From the NCBI RefSeq assembly GCF_028714215.1, contig NZ_JAQTMS010000016.1:17689-81688 (forward strand): 64,000 nt of DNA. The letters are read 5' to 3'. This DNA is from Rhodoferax sp. Lineage in GTDB: Bacteria > Pseudomonadota > Gammaproteobacteria > Burkholderiales > Burkholderiaceae_C. Within the stretch, counting starts at the first letter, position 1, and the number at the start of each line of letters is the position of its first letter. Positions 49,631-59,503 of the stretch are shown here, piece after piece. The position numbers and the translations under genes were made by a program. Below the pieces are notes generated by a model. The model searched no databases and was not told the DNA's origin. It saw nothing but the letters and a program-made list of their open reading frames with translations.

Positions 49631-50089
49631 ATGAAGAAAACCTTCGCTGCCTTGTCGATGGCAGCTTGCGTTTTATTGACCGGCGTCGCGGTTTCCTTTG
49701 ACGCCAGGGCGCAGAGTGATGTCTCGGCCTTGAGTGCGGTGTCCGCCTTGCCCGTGGCCTCGGTGGTGGCGCAAACCAGCGTGGCCGCCGGGGCTGCGCT
49801 GGCGGTGCCGGCGGCGCTTTCCGGCGCCGGGGCGGTGTTGCTGGTCAAGGCAGTGGAAGTCTCGGCACGCGGTACCGTCTATGTGCTGGAGCGTGCTTCG
49901 GACGGTGCCCGTGTCAGCATTGAGGTGCTGGGCAAAGGGGTGGCCGGTGTCTCGGTGGCAGCTGGCACGGTGGTCAGTGTGGCGGTCATCGGCGCCGGGG
50001 TGGTGCTGTCGGTGGCGGGCCAGGCGATTGCCTTCCTGCCGAATCAACTGGGCCGCTCCCTGCTGTACAACCAGCGCGTCACGCCCTGA
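49631..50089 (+). CDS. Exported Ala/Val-rich protein of unknown function
   Basis: The 152 residues have a clear signal peptide (MKKTFAALSMAACVLLTGVA, cleavage near ARAQ). They are then Ala/Val/Ser-rich, with two hydrophobic segments (~45-70 and ~100-133) around a polar strand (VLERASDGARVSIEVLGKG). It may be an inner- or outer-membrane-associated protein. No family recognised. It lies 23 bp before the DUF2145 gene and is probably co-transcribed. Confidence 0.8.
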   Translation: MKKTFAALSMAACVLLTGVAVSFDARAQSDVSALSAVSALPVASVVAQTSVAAGAALAVPAALSGAGAVLLVKAVEVSARGTVYVLERASDGARVSIEVLGKGVAGVSVAAGTVVSVAVIGAGVVLSVAGQAIAFLPNQLGRSLLYNQRVTP

Positions 50090-50112
50090 ACGCAAACCGA
50101 CGATCGGAAACG

Positions 50113-50934
50113 ATGGTTGCCTTCAAAGTTCTGTGCGTAGCGGCCTCGCTGGCGCTGACGGGCTTGCTTAGCCCGCTGGCCCATGCAGGGCGTGCGTGTG
50201 ATGCACCCCAGCCGTCCAAAGCCAGCACCATCGAACGGGCTCTGAACCTGGCCCAGCGCACCCTGCAGGCGCTGGAACGCAGCGGGGCGCAGGTGGTGGT
50301 GCTGGCGCGCGCCGGGCAAGACCTCAGCAAGTACGGTCTGCGTTATTCCCATCTCGGCCTGGCTTACCGCCAAAACGATGAGCAAGGCGGCCACGTGTGG
50401 CGCGTGCTGCACAAACTGAACCAATGCGGCACCGCCGAGTCGGCCGTGTACCGCCAGGGTCTGGGAGATTTCTTTCTGGACGATTTGTGGCGCTACGAAG
50501 CGGCCTGGGTGGTGCCTACCGCGCCGGTGCAGGAACGACTGCTTGCCTTGTTGCAGGATCAGCCGCGGGCCGTGCAGCTGCACCACAAACCCTACAGCAT
50601 GGTGAGCTACGTCTGGGGTCAAAAATACCAGCAGTCCAACCAGTGGGCGATTGAAACCCTGGCGCTGGCCATGGCACCTGAGAACGGTATGGGCCGGGTG
50701 ACGCGCCAACAGGCGCAAGCTTGGCTACAGGCCGAGGGTTACCAGCCAACGGCCTTGAATATTGGTCCCTTGGCCCGGCTCGGGGCGCGCGTTTCGGCGG
50801 CCAACGTGGCGTTTGACGACCACCCCAATGAGAAGCGCTTTTCCGACCGGATTGAAACCGTGACCGTGGATTCGGTGTTTGCCTGGCTGCCCCGTGCCGG
50901 CCTGGGGCAGCCGCCGGTAACCTTGTCACCATGA
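50113..50934 (+). CDS. DUF2145-family exported protein
   Basis: The 273 residues start with a signal peptide (FKVLCVAASLALTGLLSPLA, then HAG). The body has GLRYSHLGLAYRQNDEQGGH, a His in a region reminiscent of peptidase-like folds, and NQWAIETLALAMAP; Cys28 and Cys106 could form a disulfide. This matches DUF2145 as I know it; function is undescribed. It pairs with the preceding exported protein. Confidence 0.82.
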   Translation: MVAFKVLCVAASLALTGLLSPLAHAGRACDAPQPSKASTIERALNLAQRTLQALERSGAQVVVLARAGQDLSKYGLRYSHLGLAYRQNDEQGGHVWRVLHKLNQCGTAESAVYRQGLGDFFLDDLWRYEAAWVVPTAPVQERLLALLQDQPRAVQLHHKPYSMVSYVWGQKYQQSNQWAIETLALAMAPENGMGRVTRQQAQAWLQAEGYQPTALNIGPLARLGARVSAANVAFDDHPNEKRFSDRIETVTVDSVFAWLPRAGLGQPPVTLSP

Positions 50935-51012
50935 GTTGAAGAGGCCGTTGTGCGCCGTTGAGGCGACCGGCGCCCTTGCTGTAATTTGTCTTTTACTTTT
51001 AAGGAATGAAAC

Positions 51013-51930
51013 ATGACGATTGATTTCAAAGGCCGCGTGGCCATAGTGACGGGTGCTGGCGGTGGCCTGGGTCGAGCCCATGCGCTGGCGCTGGCAGCGC
51101 GGGGTGCCAAGGTGCTGGTGAATGACCTGGGCGGTACGCGCGACGGCTCCGGCGGCTCGGCCAGTGCCGCCGAGGCGGTGGTGGCGGAAATCAGGGCGGC
51201 CGGCGGCGAGGCCTTGGCCAACGGCGCGTCGGTGACCGATTTTGCCGCCGTGCAGGCCATGGTGCAGCAGGCCATGGACGCCTGGGGGCGTGTCGACATT
51301 CTGGTCAACAACGCCGGTATTTTGCGCGACAAGACTTTTGCCAAGATGGAACTGGCCGACTTCGAACTGGTGGTGAGCGTGCACCTGATGGGCGCCGTGC
51401 ATTGCAGCAAGGCGGTCTGGCCGATCATGAACGCGCAGAAGTACGGCCGCATCCTGATGACCACGTCGTCGACCGGCTTGTACGGCAATTTTGGCCAGGC
51501 CAACTACGGTGCCGCCAAGATGGCGCTGGTGGGCTTGATGCAGACGCTGGCGCTGGAGGGTGCCAAGAACGACATCCGCGTCAATTGCCTGGCGCCGACG
51601 GCGGCCACCCGCATGACCGAGGGCTTGATGCCCGAGGCCGTGCTGGCGGCCCTGAAACCCGAGGCCGTGGTGCCCGCCATGCTGGTGCTGGTGTCACAGG
51701 AGGCGCCGACCCGTACCATTCTGTGCGCCGGTGCTGGTACTTTCGAGGCCGCTCACATCACCCTGACGCAGGGGATCTGGCTGGGTACCGATGCCCTGAC
51801 ACCCGAGCGTCTGGCCCAGCGTCTGGCCGAGGTCACTGACCGAGCCGGAGATTCGGTGCCCCAAAGCGGCGCCGCGCAAGGCAGCAACGAGGTCGGCAAG
51901 GCGCTGGAAAACGCCAAGCGGGCGGCCTGA
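51013..51930 (+). CDS. Short-chain dehydrogenase/reductase, HSD17B4-like
   Basis: The 305-residue protein has the NAD(P) motif VTGAGGGLGRAHALALAARG, NNAG in VDILVNNAGILRDK, and the Ser-Tyr-Lys set in TSSTGLYGNFGQANYGAAKM. VNDLGGTRDGSGGS resembles the (3R)-hydroxyacyl-CoA dehydrogenase domain of multifunctional protein 2, so a hydroxyacyl-CoA substrate is likely. A C-terminal extension (~240-305) is longer than in minimal SDRs. Start ATG has AAGGAATG upstream. Confidence 0.9.
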   Translation: MTIDFKGRVAIVTGAGGGLGRAHALALAARGAKVLVNDLGGTRDGSGGSASAAEAVVAEIRAAGGEALANGASVTDFAAVQAMVQQAMDAWGRVDILVNNAGILRDKTFAKMELADFELVVSVHLMGAVHCSKAVWPIMNAQKYGRILMTTSSTGLYGNFGQANYGAAKMALVGLMQTLALEGAKNDIRVNCLAPTAATRMTEGLMPEAVLAALKPEAVVPAMLVLVSQEAPTRTILCAGAGTFEAAHITLTQGIWLGTDALTPERLAQRLAEVTDRAGDSVPQSGAAQGSNEVGKALENAKRAA

Positions 51931-52172
51931 TATTGGCGCAATGCGGCTTGGGTGTGTGCAGTACAAGCGATAACCAGGCAGGGAGTTCTGCCGGCTCGCT
52001 TGACACTGTTGCGCGAAATGATCGGATACGGTGAATTGGTACCTATCTACCATGTTGGTGTAAAAAAACAGTAGAAAAATACTATTGAATATCGCCTCGC
52101 GACATCCGGTGGAGTGGTCGGGTTGTGGATAATCGGCGCTTTGCTGGAACTGGTCCGCCTTGAAAGTGCCCC

Positions 52173-52853
52173 ATGAAATATCGCCCGCATAGCCTGTTCA
52201 CCCTGACCCTGTTGGCCTCGCTGACGCTGGTCAGCGCTCCGTCACTGGCCCAAACGGCATTGGTCGCGGAAACCGGTACCGCCAGTGGTCAGACGCTGAA
52301 TCTGCAGTTGCCGGTCTATCCTAGCGGGGCGCAGAACTACTTTACCGGGGCCCAGAACATCACGGTCGACGGCACTTCTTTTCTGGCTTTTTGCATTGAT
52401 CCTTTCCAGTACTCTTCGGGATCTCCCAGCCAGTACAACGTTTCTTCCAGTTTGACTTCACTGCTGAGTGCCACTCAAGCGGCCGATGTCTCCAGGCTGT
52501 ACTCGCAATCCTATGCCAGCACCACGGGCAACGCACTCAACAGCGCCGCCTTCCAGCTGGCGTTGTGGGAACTGGCCAACGACAATGGCGATCTGAGCAG
52601 CGGCAGCGTGCGGGCGACGAACCTGTCCAATGGTGCGGTGACGGCCGCCGGCAGCATGATCAACAATGCCCGCAACGGTGTCGCCGGTTCGACGCAATAC
52701 ACCTTCAACCTTTACACCAATCCGGCGCGGCAGGATTTTCTTGTCACCGTCAGCGCCGTGCCGGAGCCCGAAAGCTATGCCATGCTGCTGGCTGGTCTGG
52801 GTCTGATGGGCGCCGTGGTGCGGCGCCGCAAGCCATCCTGTGCGACGCTCTGA
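52173..52853 (+). CDS. PEP-CTERM sorting-signal protein
   Basis: The 226 residues have an N-terminal signal peptide (LTLLASLTLVSAPSLAQ) and a C-terminal PEP-CTERM tail: VPEPESYAMLLAGLGLMG followed by VVRRRK. Such proteins are processed by exosortase and delivered to the surface or exopolysaccharide. The middle (FLAFCIDPFQYSS) contains a Cys-Ile-Asp block seen in several PEP-CTERM proteins. No exosortase gene is in the window. The 240 bp upstream contain AT-rich stretches but no promoter I can place firmly. Confidence 0.9.
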   Translation: MKYRPHSLFTLTLLASLTLVSAPSLAQTALVAETGTASGQTLNLQLPVYPSGAQNYFTGAQNITVDGTSFLAFCIDPFQYSSGSPSQYNVSSSLTSLLSATQAADVSRLYSQSYASTTGNALNSAAFQLALWELANDNGDLSSGSVRATNLSNGAVTAAGSMINNARNGVAGSTQYTFNLYTNPARQDFLVTVSAVPEPESYAMLLAGLGLMGAVVRRRKPSCATL

Positions 52854-52869
52854 CGGGCGCTTGCCGTGA

Positions 52870-52901
52870 TAGAAAAAGGGGGCCGCGGCCCCCTTTTTCT
52901 A
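52870..52901. terminator. Bidirectional rho-independent terminator
   Basis: A perfect 32-base palindrome: TAGAAAAAGGGGGCCG and its exact complement, with a 5-base A run on the left and 5-base T run on the right. It lies between the convergent PEP-CTERM gene and gcvP and would stop both transcripts. Confidence 0.92.
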
Positions 52902-52908
52902 TGCCTGC

Positions 52909-55794
52909 TCAGCTGCTGATAGGCACGCAGGAGGTGAACAGATTTCGGTCGCCGTAAACGTTGTCGACACGCCCCACCGGCGGCCAGTATTTGACCTGCT
53001 TCAGCGTGGCCAGCGGGAAGGCGCCGACTTCGCGCGAGTAAGGCCGGTCCCACGCTTCACCCAGCAGGGAGGCCGCCGTGTGCGGCGCATGCTTGAGCGG
53101 GTTGTTGTCTTGCGGCCAGGCCCCTTGCTCCACCTTCGCAACCTCGGCGCGGATGGCGATCATGGCGTCGATGAAGCGGTCCAACTCTTCGAGCGTCTCG
53201 CTCTCGGTCGGTTCCACCATCAGCGTGCCGGGCACCGGAAAACTCAAGGTCGGTGCGTGAAAACCGTAGTCCATCAGGCGCTTGGCGACATCCTCGGCCG
53301 AGACGCCATTGACGCCGCCGCTGCTCTCCTTCAGGGGCCGCAAATCCAGAATGCACTCGTGCGCGACATGCCCGTTGGCACTGGCGTACAGCGTCGGGTA
53401 GTGGTCCTTCAGGCGGGCGCTGATGTAGTTGGCGGCCAGAATGGCAACTTCGGTCGCCGCTTGCAGGCCGTCCGGACCCATCATGCGGCAGTACATCCAG
53501 CTGATCGGCAGCACGGCGGCATTGCCCAGCGGCGCTGCCGCGATGGCCCCGACGCCCTTTGACTGCAGGCGGCCGGTCGCATGCCCCGGCAGGTACGGCA
53601 CCAGGTCGGCCACCACGCACACCGGCCCGACACCGGGGCCGCCACCGCCGTGTGGAATGCAGAAGGTCTTGTGCAGGTTCAGGTGGCTGACATCGCCGCC
53701 GAATTCACCGGGTGCCGCGACACCGACCAGCGCATTCATGTTGGCGCCGTCGACGTAAACGCGCCCGCCATGCGAATGCACCAGGGCGCACAACTCCTTG
53801 ACGCTGGTCTCGAAGACACCGTGCGTGCTGGGGTAGGTGATCATCACCGCCGCCAGATTCTGGCTGTGCTGTTCGCACTTGGCTTTCAGATCGGCCAGGT
53901 CGACGTTGCCGCTGGCGTCGCAGGCGGTCACCACCACTGTCAGGCCCGCCATGTGGGCGCTGGCCGGGTTGGTGCCGTGGGCGCTGGACGGGATCAGGCA
54001 GATGTTGCGGTGGCCCTGGCCGTGGGCTTCATGGTAGGCCCGGATCGTCAGCAGGCCGGCATACTCGCCTTGCGAACCGGCGTTGGGCTGCAGGCTGATG
54101 CCGGCGTAGCCGGTGGCCTGACAGAGCCAGGCGCGCAATTGCTCATCGAGCTCGCGGTAGCCCTGGCGTTGATCCTGCGGCGCGAACGGGTGCAGCGCGG
54201 CAAACTCGGGCCAGGTGATGGGAATCATCTCGCTGGTGGCATTGAGCTTCATGGTGCAACTGCCCAGCGGAATCATGCTGCGGTCCAGCGCCAGATCCTT
54301 GTCGCTGAGCCGGCGGATGTAACGCAGCATGCCGGTCTCGGAGTGGTAGCTGTTGAACACCGGATGCGTCAAATAGCGGCTGCCGCGACGCAATTCGGTG
54401 GGCAACAGCGACTCGATGCCTTTCTCGAAGCTGCTGACCCTGGGCGGCGTTTGCCCGTCCTTGGCGAAGAAGGCCCACAACTGCTCGATGTCGTCGCGCG
54501 TGCTGGTTTCGTCCAGCGACACGCTCAGGCTGGTTGCGGACGCCAGCCGCAGGTTGGCGCGGGCGGCGACAGCGCGCGCCGCAATCGACGCCGTGGCGCC
54601 GGCAGTCTCGACGGTGAGCGTGTCAAAAGCGCTGGCATTGGCGATGGGGTAGCCCATGCCTTGCAGACCCCGGGCCAGCACGGCGGTGTAGGCGGCGACG
54701 CGCTGGGCGATGCGTTGCAGGCCTTGCGGACCGTGGTAGACCGCGTACATGCTGGCCACCACGGCCGGCAAGACTTGCGCGGTGCAGATGTTGGAAGTGG
54801 CTTTTTCGCGCCGGATATGTTGTTCGCGCGTTTGCAGCGCCAACCGGTAAGCCGGGTTGCCATGCACATCGACACTGACGCCCACCAGCCGGCCCGGCAT
54901 CGAGCGCTTGAAGTCGTCGCGACAGGCCAGGTAGGCCGCATGCGGGCCGCCGTTGCACAGGGGCATGCCAAAGCGCTGGGTGGTCCCGACGGCAATGTCG
55001 GCCCCCAACTCGCCGGGCGGCGTGAGCAAGGTCAGCGCCAGCAGATCGGCCGCCATGATGACAACACCACCCTTGGCCTTGTAGGCCGCGATCAGGGTGC
55101 GGTCGTCGCGCACCACGCCGCTAACGCCAGGGTATTGCAGCAGCAGGGCAAAGCTTTCTTCGCCCAGCGCCTGGTCAGCCTGGCAAACCTTCACCGTGAT
55201 GCCCAAGGGCCGGGCCCGGGTCTGGATCACTTCCAGCGTTTGCGGCAATACTTCGCGGTCGACCAGGAAGGTGGTCGATTTGCTTTTGCCGACACGCAAG
55301 GCCAGCGTCATGGCTTCGGCAGCGGCGGTTGCCTCGTCCAGCATCGAGGCATTGGCCATCGGCATGGCGGTCAGGTCACTGACCATGGTCTGGAAGTTCA
55401 CCAGCGCTTCCATGCGGCCCTGGCTGATCTCGGCCTGGTAAGGCGTGTAAGCGGTGTACCAGGCCGGGTTCTCCAGAATGTTGCGCAGAATCACGCCCGG
55501 CGTGTGGGTGTCGTAATAGCCTTGGCCGATATAGCTCTTGAAGATCTTGTTTTTGGCGGCCATCGCCTTCAGCTCGGCCAGGGCGGCGGCTTCGGTCGCG
55601 GCCGCCGGGATGGCCATCGGGCTGCTGCGCGCAATGGAGCGCGGCACGATGCCGGCGATCAGTTCGCGGCGTGAGCCGGCGCCCACGACCTTGAGCATCA
55701 AGGCCTCGTCGGCCTGGTCCACGCCAATATGGCGGGCCATGAATTCAGCGCTGTTTTCGAGTTCGGCCAGGGGTTTGGCGGCTTGCATCAACAT
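52909..55794 (-). CDS. gcvP: Glycine dehydrogenase (decarboxylating), P protein
   Basis: P protein decarboxylates glycine with PLP and loads the aminomethyl group on lipoyl-GcvH. At 961 residues it is the full-length fused (P1+P2) type. Landmarks are [37 protein letters not shown], and the PLP lysine in [19 protein letters not shown]. Last gene of gcvT-gcvH-gcvP, controlled by the upstream glycine riboswitch. Confidence 0.97.
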   Translation of the reverse strand: MLMQAAKPLAELENSAEFMARHIGVDQADEALMLKVVGAGSRRELIAGIVPRSIARSSPMAIPAAATEAAALAELKAMAAKNKIFKSYIGQGYYDTHTPGVILRNILENPAWYTAYTPYQAEISQGRMEALVNFQTMVSDLTAMPMANASMLDEATAAAEAMTLALRVGKSKSTTFLVDREVLPQTLEVIQTRARPLGITVKVCQADQALGEESFALLLQYPGVSGVVRDDRTLIAAYKAKGGVVIMAADLLALTLLTPPGELGADIAVGTTQRFGMPLCNGGPHAAYLACRDDFKRSMPGRLVGVSVDVHGNPAYRLALQTREQHIRREKATSNICTAQVLPAVVASMYAVYHGPQGLQRIAQRVAAYTAVLARGLQGMGYPIANASAFDTLTVETAGATASIAARAVAARANLRLASATSLSVSLDETSTRDDIEQLWAFFAKDGQTPPRVSSFEKGIESLLPTELRRGSRYLTHPVFNSYHSETGMLRYIRRLSDKDLALDRSMIPLGSCTMKLNATSEMIPITWPEFAALHPFAPQDQRQGYRELDEQLRAWLCQATGYAGISLQPNAGSQGEYAGLLTIRAYHEAHGQGHRNICLIPSSAHGTNPASAHMAGLTVVVTACDASGNVDLADLKAKCEQHSQNLAAVMITYPSTHGVFETSVKELCALVHSHGGRVYVDGANMNALVGVAAPGEFGGDVSHLNLHKTFCIPHGGGGPGVGPVCVVADLVPYLPGHATGRLQSKGVGAIAAAPLGNAAVLPISWMYCRMMGPDGLQAATEVAILAANYISARLKDHYPTLYASANGHVAHECILDLRPLKESSGGVNGVSAEDVAKRLMDYGFHAPTLSFPVPGTLMVEPTESETLEELDRFIDAMIAIRAEVAKVEQGAWPQDNNPLKHAPHTAASLLGEAWDRPYSREVGAFPLATLKQVKYWPPVGRVDNVYGDRNLFTSCVPISS

Positions 55795-55807
55795 GAAGAT
55801 TTCCTGC

Positions 55808-56179
55808 TTAAGCGTGGTCCGAAAAGGCGCTGTAACTGGTCTCGTCCATCAAGGCATCGAGCTCGGCGGGGTTGGCCAGCTTGACCTTGAAGAACCAGCC
55901 GGCGCCCAGTGGGTCGCTGTTGGCCAGCGACGGGTCGGCGCGCAGGGCTTCGTTCACTTCGGTGATTTCGCCGCTGACCGGCATGTAGACATCGGCCGCC
56001 GCCTTGACCGACTCGACGACGCCGGCAATCTCTTTGGCGGCAATGGCTTTACCGATTTCGGGCAGGTCCACGAACACCACGTCGCCCAGGGCATCCTGCG
56101 CGTGGTGGGTGATGCCGACGGTGGCGTTGGCGCCGTCAACTTTGATCCATTCGTGGTCGGGGGTGTATTTGATTGTCAT
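55808..56179 (-). CDS. gcvH: Glycine cleavage system H protein
   Basis: GcvH is the lipoylated carrier between P, T and L proteins. The 123 residues have [23 protein letters not shown] and the lipoyl-lysine in [17 protein letters not shown]. It sits 13 bp before gcvP and 48 bp after gcvT. Confidence 0.97.
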   Translation of the reverse strand: MTIKYTPDHEWIKVDGANATVGITHHAQDALGDVVFVDLPEIGKAIAAKEIAGVVESVKAAADVYMPVSGEITEVNEALRADPSLANSDPLGAGWFFKVKLANPAELDALMDETSYSAFSDHA

Positions 56180-56227
56180 GGGAATTTTCCAAAAGTGAAG
56201 TCAATGAAATGAAATGAAACAGAGCAA

Positions 56228-57373
56228 TTAACCACGGTAATAGCGGGTCGGTACAAACGGCATGGCCACCACTTCCATGGGCACCGGTTTGCCGCGCACG
56301 ATGGCATTGACCTTGCTGCCCAGGGTGGCGTACTCGGCTGCCACATAGCCCATGGCTACCGGCTTGTCGATGGTGGGGCCAAGCAGGCCGCTGGTGACCT
56401 CGCCAATGCGCTGGCCGTTCAGGTCTTGTAGCTCGGTGTGCTCACGTACCGGAACGCGCTCCAGGGCCAGCAGGCCGACACGTTTTCGGGCCGGGGCATC
56501 GACGCCACCGGCCAGTTGCGCCAGTATTTTGGCGGCACCCGGGAAGCCACCGGCACGTGCGCCGCCGGCACGCCGTACTTTTTGCATCGCCCAGTTCAAA
56601 CCGGCTTCGACCGGCGTGGTGCCGTTGTCGATGTCGTTGCCGTAGAGGGGCAATCCGGCTTCCAGGCGCAGCGAGTTGCGCGCCCCCAGACCGATCGGTT
56701 TGACTTCCGGCTGTGCCAGCAGTGTCTTGGCCAGCGCCTCGGCTTGCGCTTCGTGCACCGAAATCTCGAAACCGTCTTCGCCGGTGTAGCCGCTGCGCGT
56801 CAGGAAGACGTCAATACGCTCACTGCCGGCCTGCACGGTGAAGTAGCCGCCGGTCATGAACACCAGTTTTTCGACCCCCGGCGCCAGACGCGACAAAGCC
56901 GTTACCGCCTGCGGTCCTTGCAGTGCCAGCAGCGCCCGTTCGGGCATCGGAATGACCTGGCAGCGCTGGCCGATCCGCGCCTGGATGTGCGCGATATCGC
57001 CCACCTTGCAGGCGCCATTGACGATGACGAAGATGTCTGCTTCGCGCTTGAAGAACATCAGGTCGTCGATGATGCCGCCCGCGTCGTTGAGCAGCAGGCC
57101 GTAGCGCTGCTTGCCCACCGGCAGGTCGATCACATCGACCGGCAGCAGGCTCTCCAGGGCCGCTGCCGCATCGGCTCCGACCAGGCGCAGCTGGCCCATG
57201 TGGGAGACGTCGAACAGGCCGGCGGCACTGCGTGTGTGGTGATGCTCGGCCATCAGGCCCATCGGGTACTGCACCGGCATGGAGTAGCCGGCAAACGGCA
57301 CCATGCGGGCGCCCAGCGACACGTGCAGGTCGTTGAGCGGTGTTTTCAAAAGGTTGTCAGGCGTGCTGGCCAT
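56228..57373 (-). CDS. gcvT: Aminomethyltransferase, T protein of the glycine cleavage system
   Basis: GcvT transfers the methylene group to tetrahydrofolate, releasing ammonia. The ATG at 57373 (MASTPDNLLKTPLNDLHVSL) gives 381 residues. Landmarks are RMVPFAGYSMPVQYP, GLFDVSHMGQLRL, the catalytic Asp in GYTGEDGFEISV, and LGARNSLRLEAGLPLYGNDI. An upstream in-frame ATG is inside the riboswitch and not used. Confidence 0.96.
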   Translation of the reverse strand: MASTPDNLLKTPLNDLHVSLGARMVPFAGYSMPVQYPMGLMAEHHHTRSAAGLFDVSHMGQLRLVGADAAAALESLLPVDVIDLPVGKQRYGLLLNDAGGIIDDLMFFKREADIFVIVNGACKVGDIAHIQARIGQRCQVIPMPERALLALQGPQAVTALSRLAPGVEKLVFMTGGYFTVQAGSERIDVFLTRSGYTGEDGFEISVHEAQAEALAKTLLAQPEVKPIGLGARNSLRLEAGLPLYGNDIDNGTTPVEAGLNWAMQKVRRAGGARAGGFPGAAKILAQLAGGVDAPARKRVGLLALERVPVREHTELQDLNGQRIGEVTSGLLGPTIDKPVAMGYVAAEYATLGSKVNAIVRGKPVPMEVVAMPFVPTRYYRG

Positions 57374-57426
57374 CGGCGGACTCCAGTGGGGGCAGATTAA
57401 ATTCCATGACCAAAGCCATGGGCTAG

Positions 57427-57630
57427 CCCCGCTGTCCGCTTTACCTGAGAGATTCGCCTGGCGATGCAGGTTTGCTCCTTCGGTGGGCCGCATTCAATGC
57501 GGCCTCTCTCCAGTGGGAAAACGTCTTTTGCAAAACGCGTGTCAGTCCTTTTGCCTGAGCGTTCACAGCCTGCCTCAGCAGGCTCCTGCGCCTTCGGCGG
57601 CACCTGCGCGCAAGTGCTCTCTCCTGACCC
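57427..57630 (-). ncRNA. Tandem glycine riboswitch (two aptamers) controlling gcvTHP
   Basis: Read on the minus strand, aptamer I (~57628-57539) contains GGAGAGAGC, GCCGCCGAAGGCGCAG and CTCAGGCAAAAGGACTGACA. Aptamer II (~57518-57428) contains GGAGAGAGG, CACCGAAGGAGCAAAC and CTCTCAGGTAAAGCGGACAG. These are the conserved core blocks of the gcvT motif, each present twice, with a short linker. Binding of glycine typically turns on gcv expression. The first gene begins ~55 bases after the second aptamer. Confidence 0.95.
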
Positions 57631-57635
57631 GGTGG

Positions 57636-57641
57636 ATTCTA
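57636..57641 (-). promoter_or_regulatory. Candidate -10 element of the gcv riboswitch transcript
   Basis: TAGAAT on the minus strand directly follows the dctM stop codon and would start transcription at about 57629, exactly where the first aptamer begins. No good -35 is seen at 16-18 bases (TTGCGC lies at 21), so the promoter would overlap the dctM 3' end and may be weak or activator-dependent. Confidence 0.4.
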
Positions 57642-58919
57642 CTATTTCGCGTAGACCAGATCGCGCAAGGTGAGCGAAAGCGCCGGCACATAGGTAATCA
57701 CCATCAGGCAGGCCAGCACCACCAGGACAAAGGGAATCAAGTCCTTGATGATGCGGTCCAGCGAAATGCGCGCCACCGTGCAGGCGGCAAACAGGTTCAC
57801 GCCGAACGGCGGCGTGATCATGCCCAGTGCCAGATTGACCACCATCACCAGGCCGAAGTGCACCGGGTCAATGCCAAAATGCATGGCGACCGGTGCCAGG
57901 ATCGGCGCCAGCACAATGATGGCGGCGCTGGTCTCGATGAACATGCCGATCAGGAACAGGGCGGCATTGACGCCCAGCAGGAAGTAGGCCGGTGTCTTCA
58001 AGACCTCTTGCAGCCAGTGACCGATCGCATCGGGCACACCGGCGCGCGTGATCAGGAACGCGAACAGCCCGGCGTTGGCAATGATGAACATGATGACCGC
58101 GCTGGACATCACCGACTTGCGCAGGATGATGACCAGATCCCTGAATTTGATTTCACGGTAGATCAGCATGCCCACCACCAGCGCATAGAACACCGCCACC
58201 GCCGAGGCTTCGGTCGGGGTGAAGACGCCGCCGTAGATGCCGCCCAGAATGATGACCGGCATCAGCAGTGCCCAACCGGCTTGCAGGGTGGCCTTGCGAA
58301 AGCTCAGGCGGCCGTCGCCGTCGTTCTTGCCCCAGCCCTTGAACTTGCAATAGACAAAGACAAACAGCATCAAGGCGCCGCCTATCAGTATGCCGGGGCC
58401 GAAGCCGGAGATGAACAGCTCGCCGATCGAGACTTCGGCGCTGACGCCGTACAAGATCATCGGAATGGAGGGCGGGATGATGACGCCCAGTTCGGCGCTG
58501 GTGGCCTGTAGGGCCGCCGCGTAGGTCACCGGGTAGCCGTGCTTGATGAGCGCCGGAATCAGCACCGTGCCGATGGCAAAGGTGGTGGCCACCGAGGAGC
58601 CCGAGACGGCGCCAAAAATCATGCAGGTCAGGACGCAAGTCATGGGCAGGCCGCCTTGCACGCCGCCGACAATGCTCTTGGCAAATTCAACCAGGCGACG
58701 CGAAATGCCGCCGGTTTCCATGATGTTGCCGGCCAGGATGAAAAACGGAATCGCCGCCAGCGGGAAACGGTTGATGGCGTTGAACATTTCCTTCACCGAG
58801 ATCAGCATGTGGGCGTCGCTGGCCTGCATGCCCATGATCGAGGCCAGGCCAATCGAGACGGCAACCGAGACGGTGAGTGCGAAGCACAACACCATGGTTG
58901 TCAACATAACTAGGGTCAT
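57642..58919 (-). CDS. dctM: TRAP transporter large membrane subunit
   Basis: DctM is the permease with about 12 membrane helices that takes substrate from DctP using the Na+ gradient. ATG at 58919 (MTLVMLTTMVLCFALTVSVA) gives 425 residues. Typical segments are PLAAIPFFILAGNIMETGGI, GAVSGSSVATTFAIGTVLIP and MFIETSAAIIVLAPILAPVA. Its start overlaps the dctQ stop by 4 bases. The stop codon lies ~12 bp before the glycine riboswitch. Confidence 0.95.
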   Translation of the reverse strand: MTLVMLTTMVLCFALTVSVAVSIGLASIMGMQASDAHMLISVKEMFNAINRFPLAAIPFFILAGNIMETGGISRRLVEFAKSIVGGVQGGLPMTCVLTCMIFGAVSGSSVATTFAIGTVLIPALIKHGYPVTYAAALQATSAELGVIIPPSIPMILYGVSAEVSIGELFISGFGPGILIGGALMLFVFVYCKFKGWGKNDGDGRLSFRKATLQAGWALLMPVIILGGIYGGVFTPTEASAVAVFYALVVGMLIYREIKFRDLVIILRKSVMSSAVIMFIIANAGLFAFLITRAGVPDAIGHWLQEVLKTPAYFLLGVNAALFLIGMFIETSAAIIVLAPILAPVAMHFGIDPVHFGLVMVVNLALGMITPPFGVNLFAACTVARISLDRIIKDLIPFVLVVLACLMVITYVPALSLTLRDLVYAK

Positions 58920-59410
58920 TGCGCGGTCTCCAGTTCCAGGCGCTGCGGATCGATCAGGTTGCCGATGATGCCGATGATGGAAAAAACACCGCCGACCGGC
59001 AGTGCCAGATAAGCCCAGAACATGGTCACGTCCTCCAGCCCAATGACGGTTTGCACGCGCCCCCGCTGGGCGTAGTCCCAACCCCACCAGATGATGATCA
59101 GGATCAAGGTCAAAGCGGCGCCGCTCACCAGGTAATCCAGCACCCGCTTGATTCCGGGCGGGCTCCAGCGGTAAAGCACATCCACGCTGACCATGGCACC
59201 AACGCGAAAGGCGGCCGGGATGCCCATGAACACCATCCAGATCAAACTGAAGCGGATCAGCACTTCGGTCCATTCGGCGGGGGCCTCGACGACGAAGCGC
59301 ATGACAATCTGGAACAGGCCCAGACTGGCCGCCAGCGCCATCATGGCGCAGGCCACCGCCATGGCAAAGCCGGTACTGTAGTGTTCTATTGTGAGAAAGG
59401 TCTTTTTCAT
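58916..59410 (-). CDS. dctQ: TRAP transporter small membrane subunit
   Basis: The 164-residue protein has four hydrophobic helices and the DctQ pattern (VVEAPAEWTEVLIRFSLIWM near residue 45). It pairs with DctM to form the permease. Separated from dctP by a 93-bp gap containing a terminator-like hairpin, overlapping dctM by 4 bases. Confidence 0.94.
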   Translation of the reverse strand: MKKTFLTIEHYSTGFAMAVACAMMALAASLGLFQIVMRFVVEAPAEWTEVLIRFSLIWMVFMGIPAAFRVGAMVSVDVLYRWSPPGIKRVLDYLVSGAALTLILIIIWWGWDYAQRGRVQTVIGLEDVTMFWAYLALPVGGVFSIIGIIGNLIDPQRLELETAQ

Positions 59411-59433
59411 CGGCTGTCCATGGACTTTAGGAA

Positions 59434-59464
59434 CAAAAACGCCCGTCGGCTGATTCGACGGGCG
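59434..59464 (-). terminator. Terminator/attenuator between dctP and dctQM
   Basis: On the minus strand CGCCCGTCG and CGACGGGCG form a 9-bp stem with a 7-base loop, followed by TTTTTG. It lies between the dctP stop and dctQ start, so readthrough would give much more receptor than permease, as is usual in TRAP operons. Confidence 0.8.
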
Positions 59465-59503
59465 TGAAAGCTACCAAAATAGTAGCGATCGTCATTCCGA
59501 CGG

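Noticed and set aside
53581..55674. A 697-codon frame opposite gcvP
   Set aside because: Antisense of the glycine dehydrogenase gene, which has full-length family motifs.
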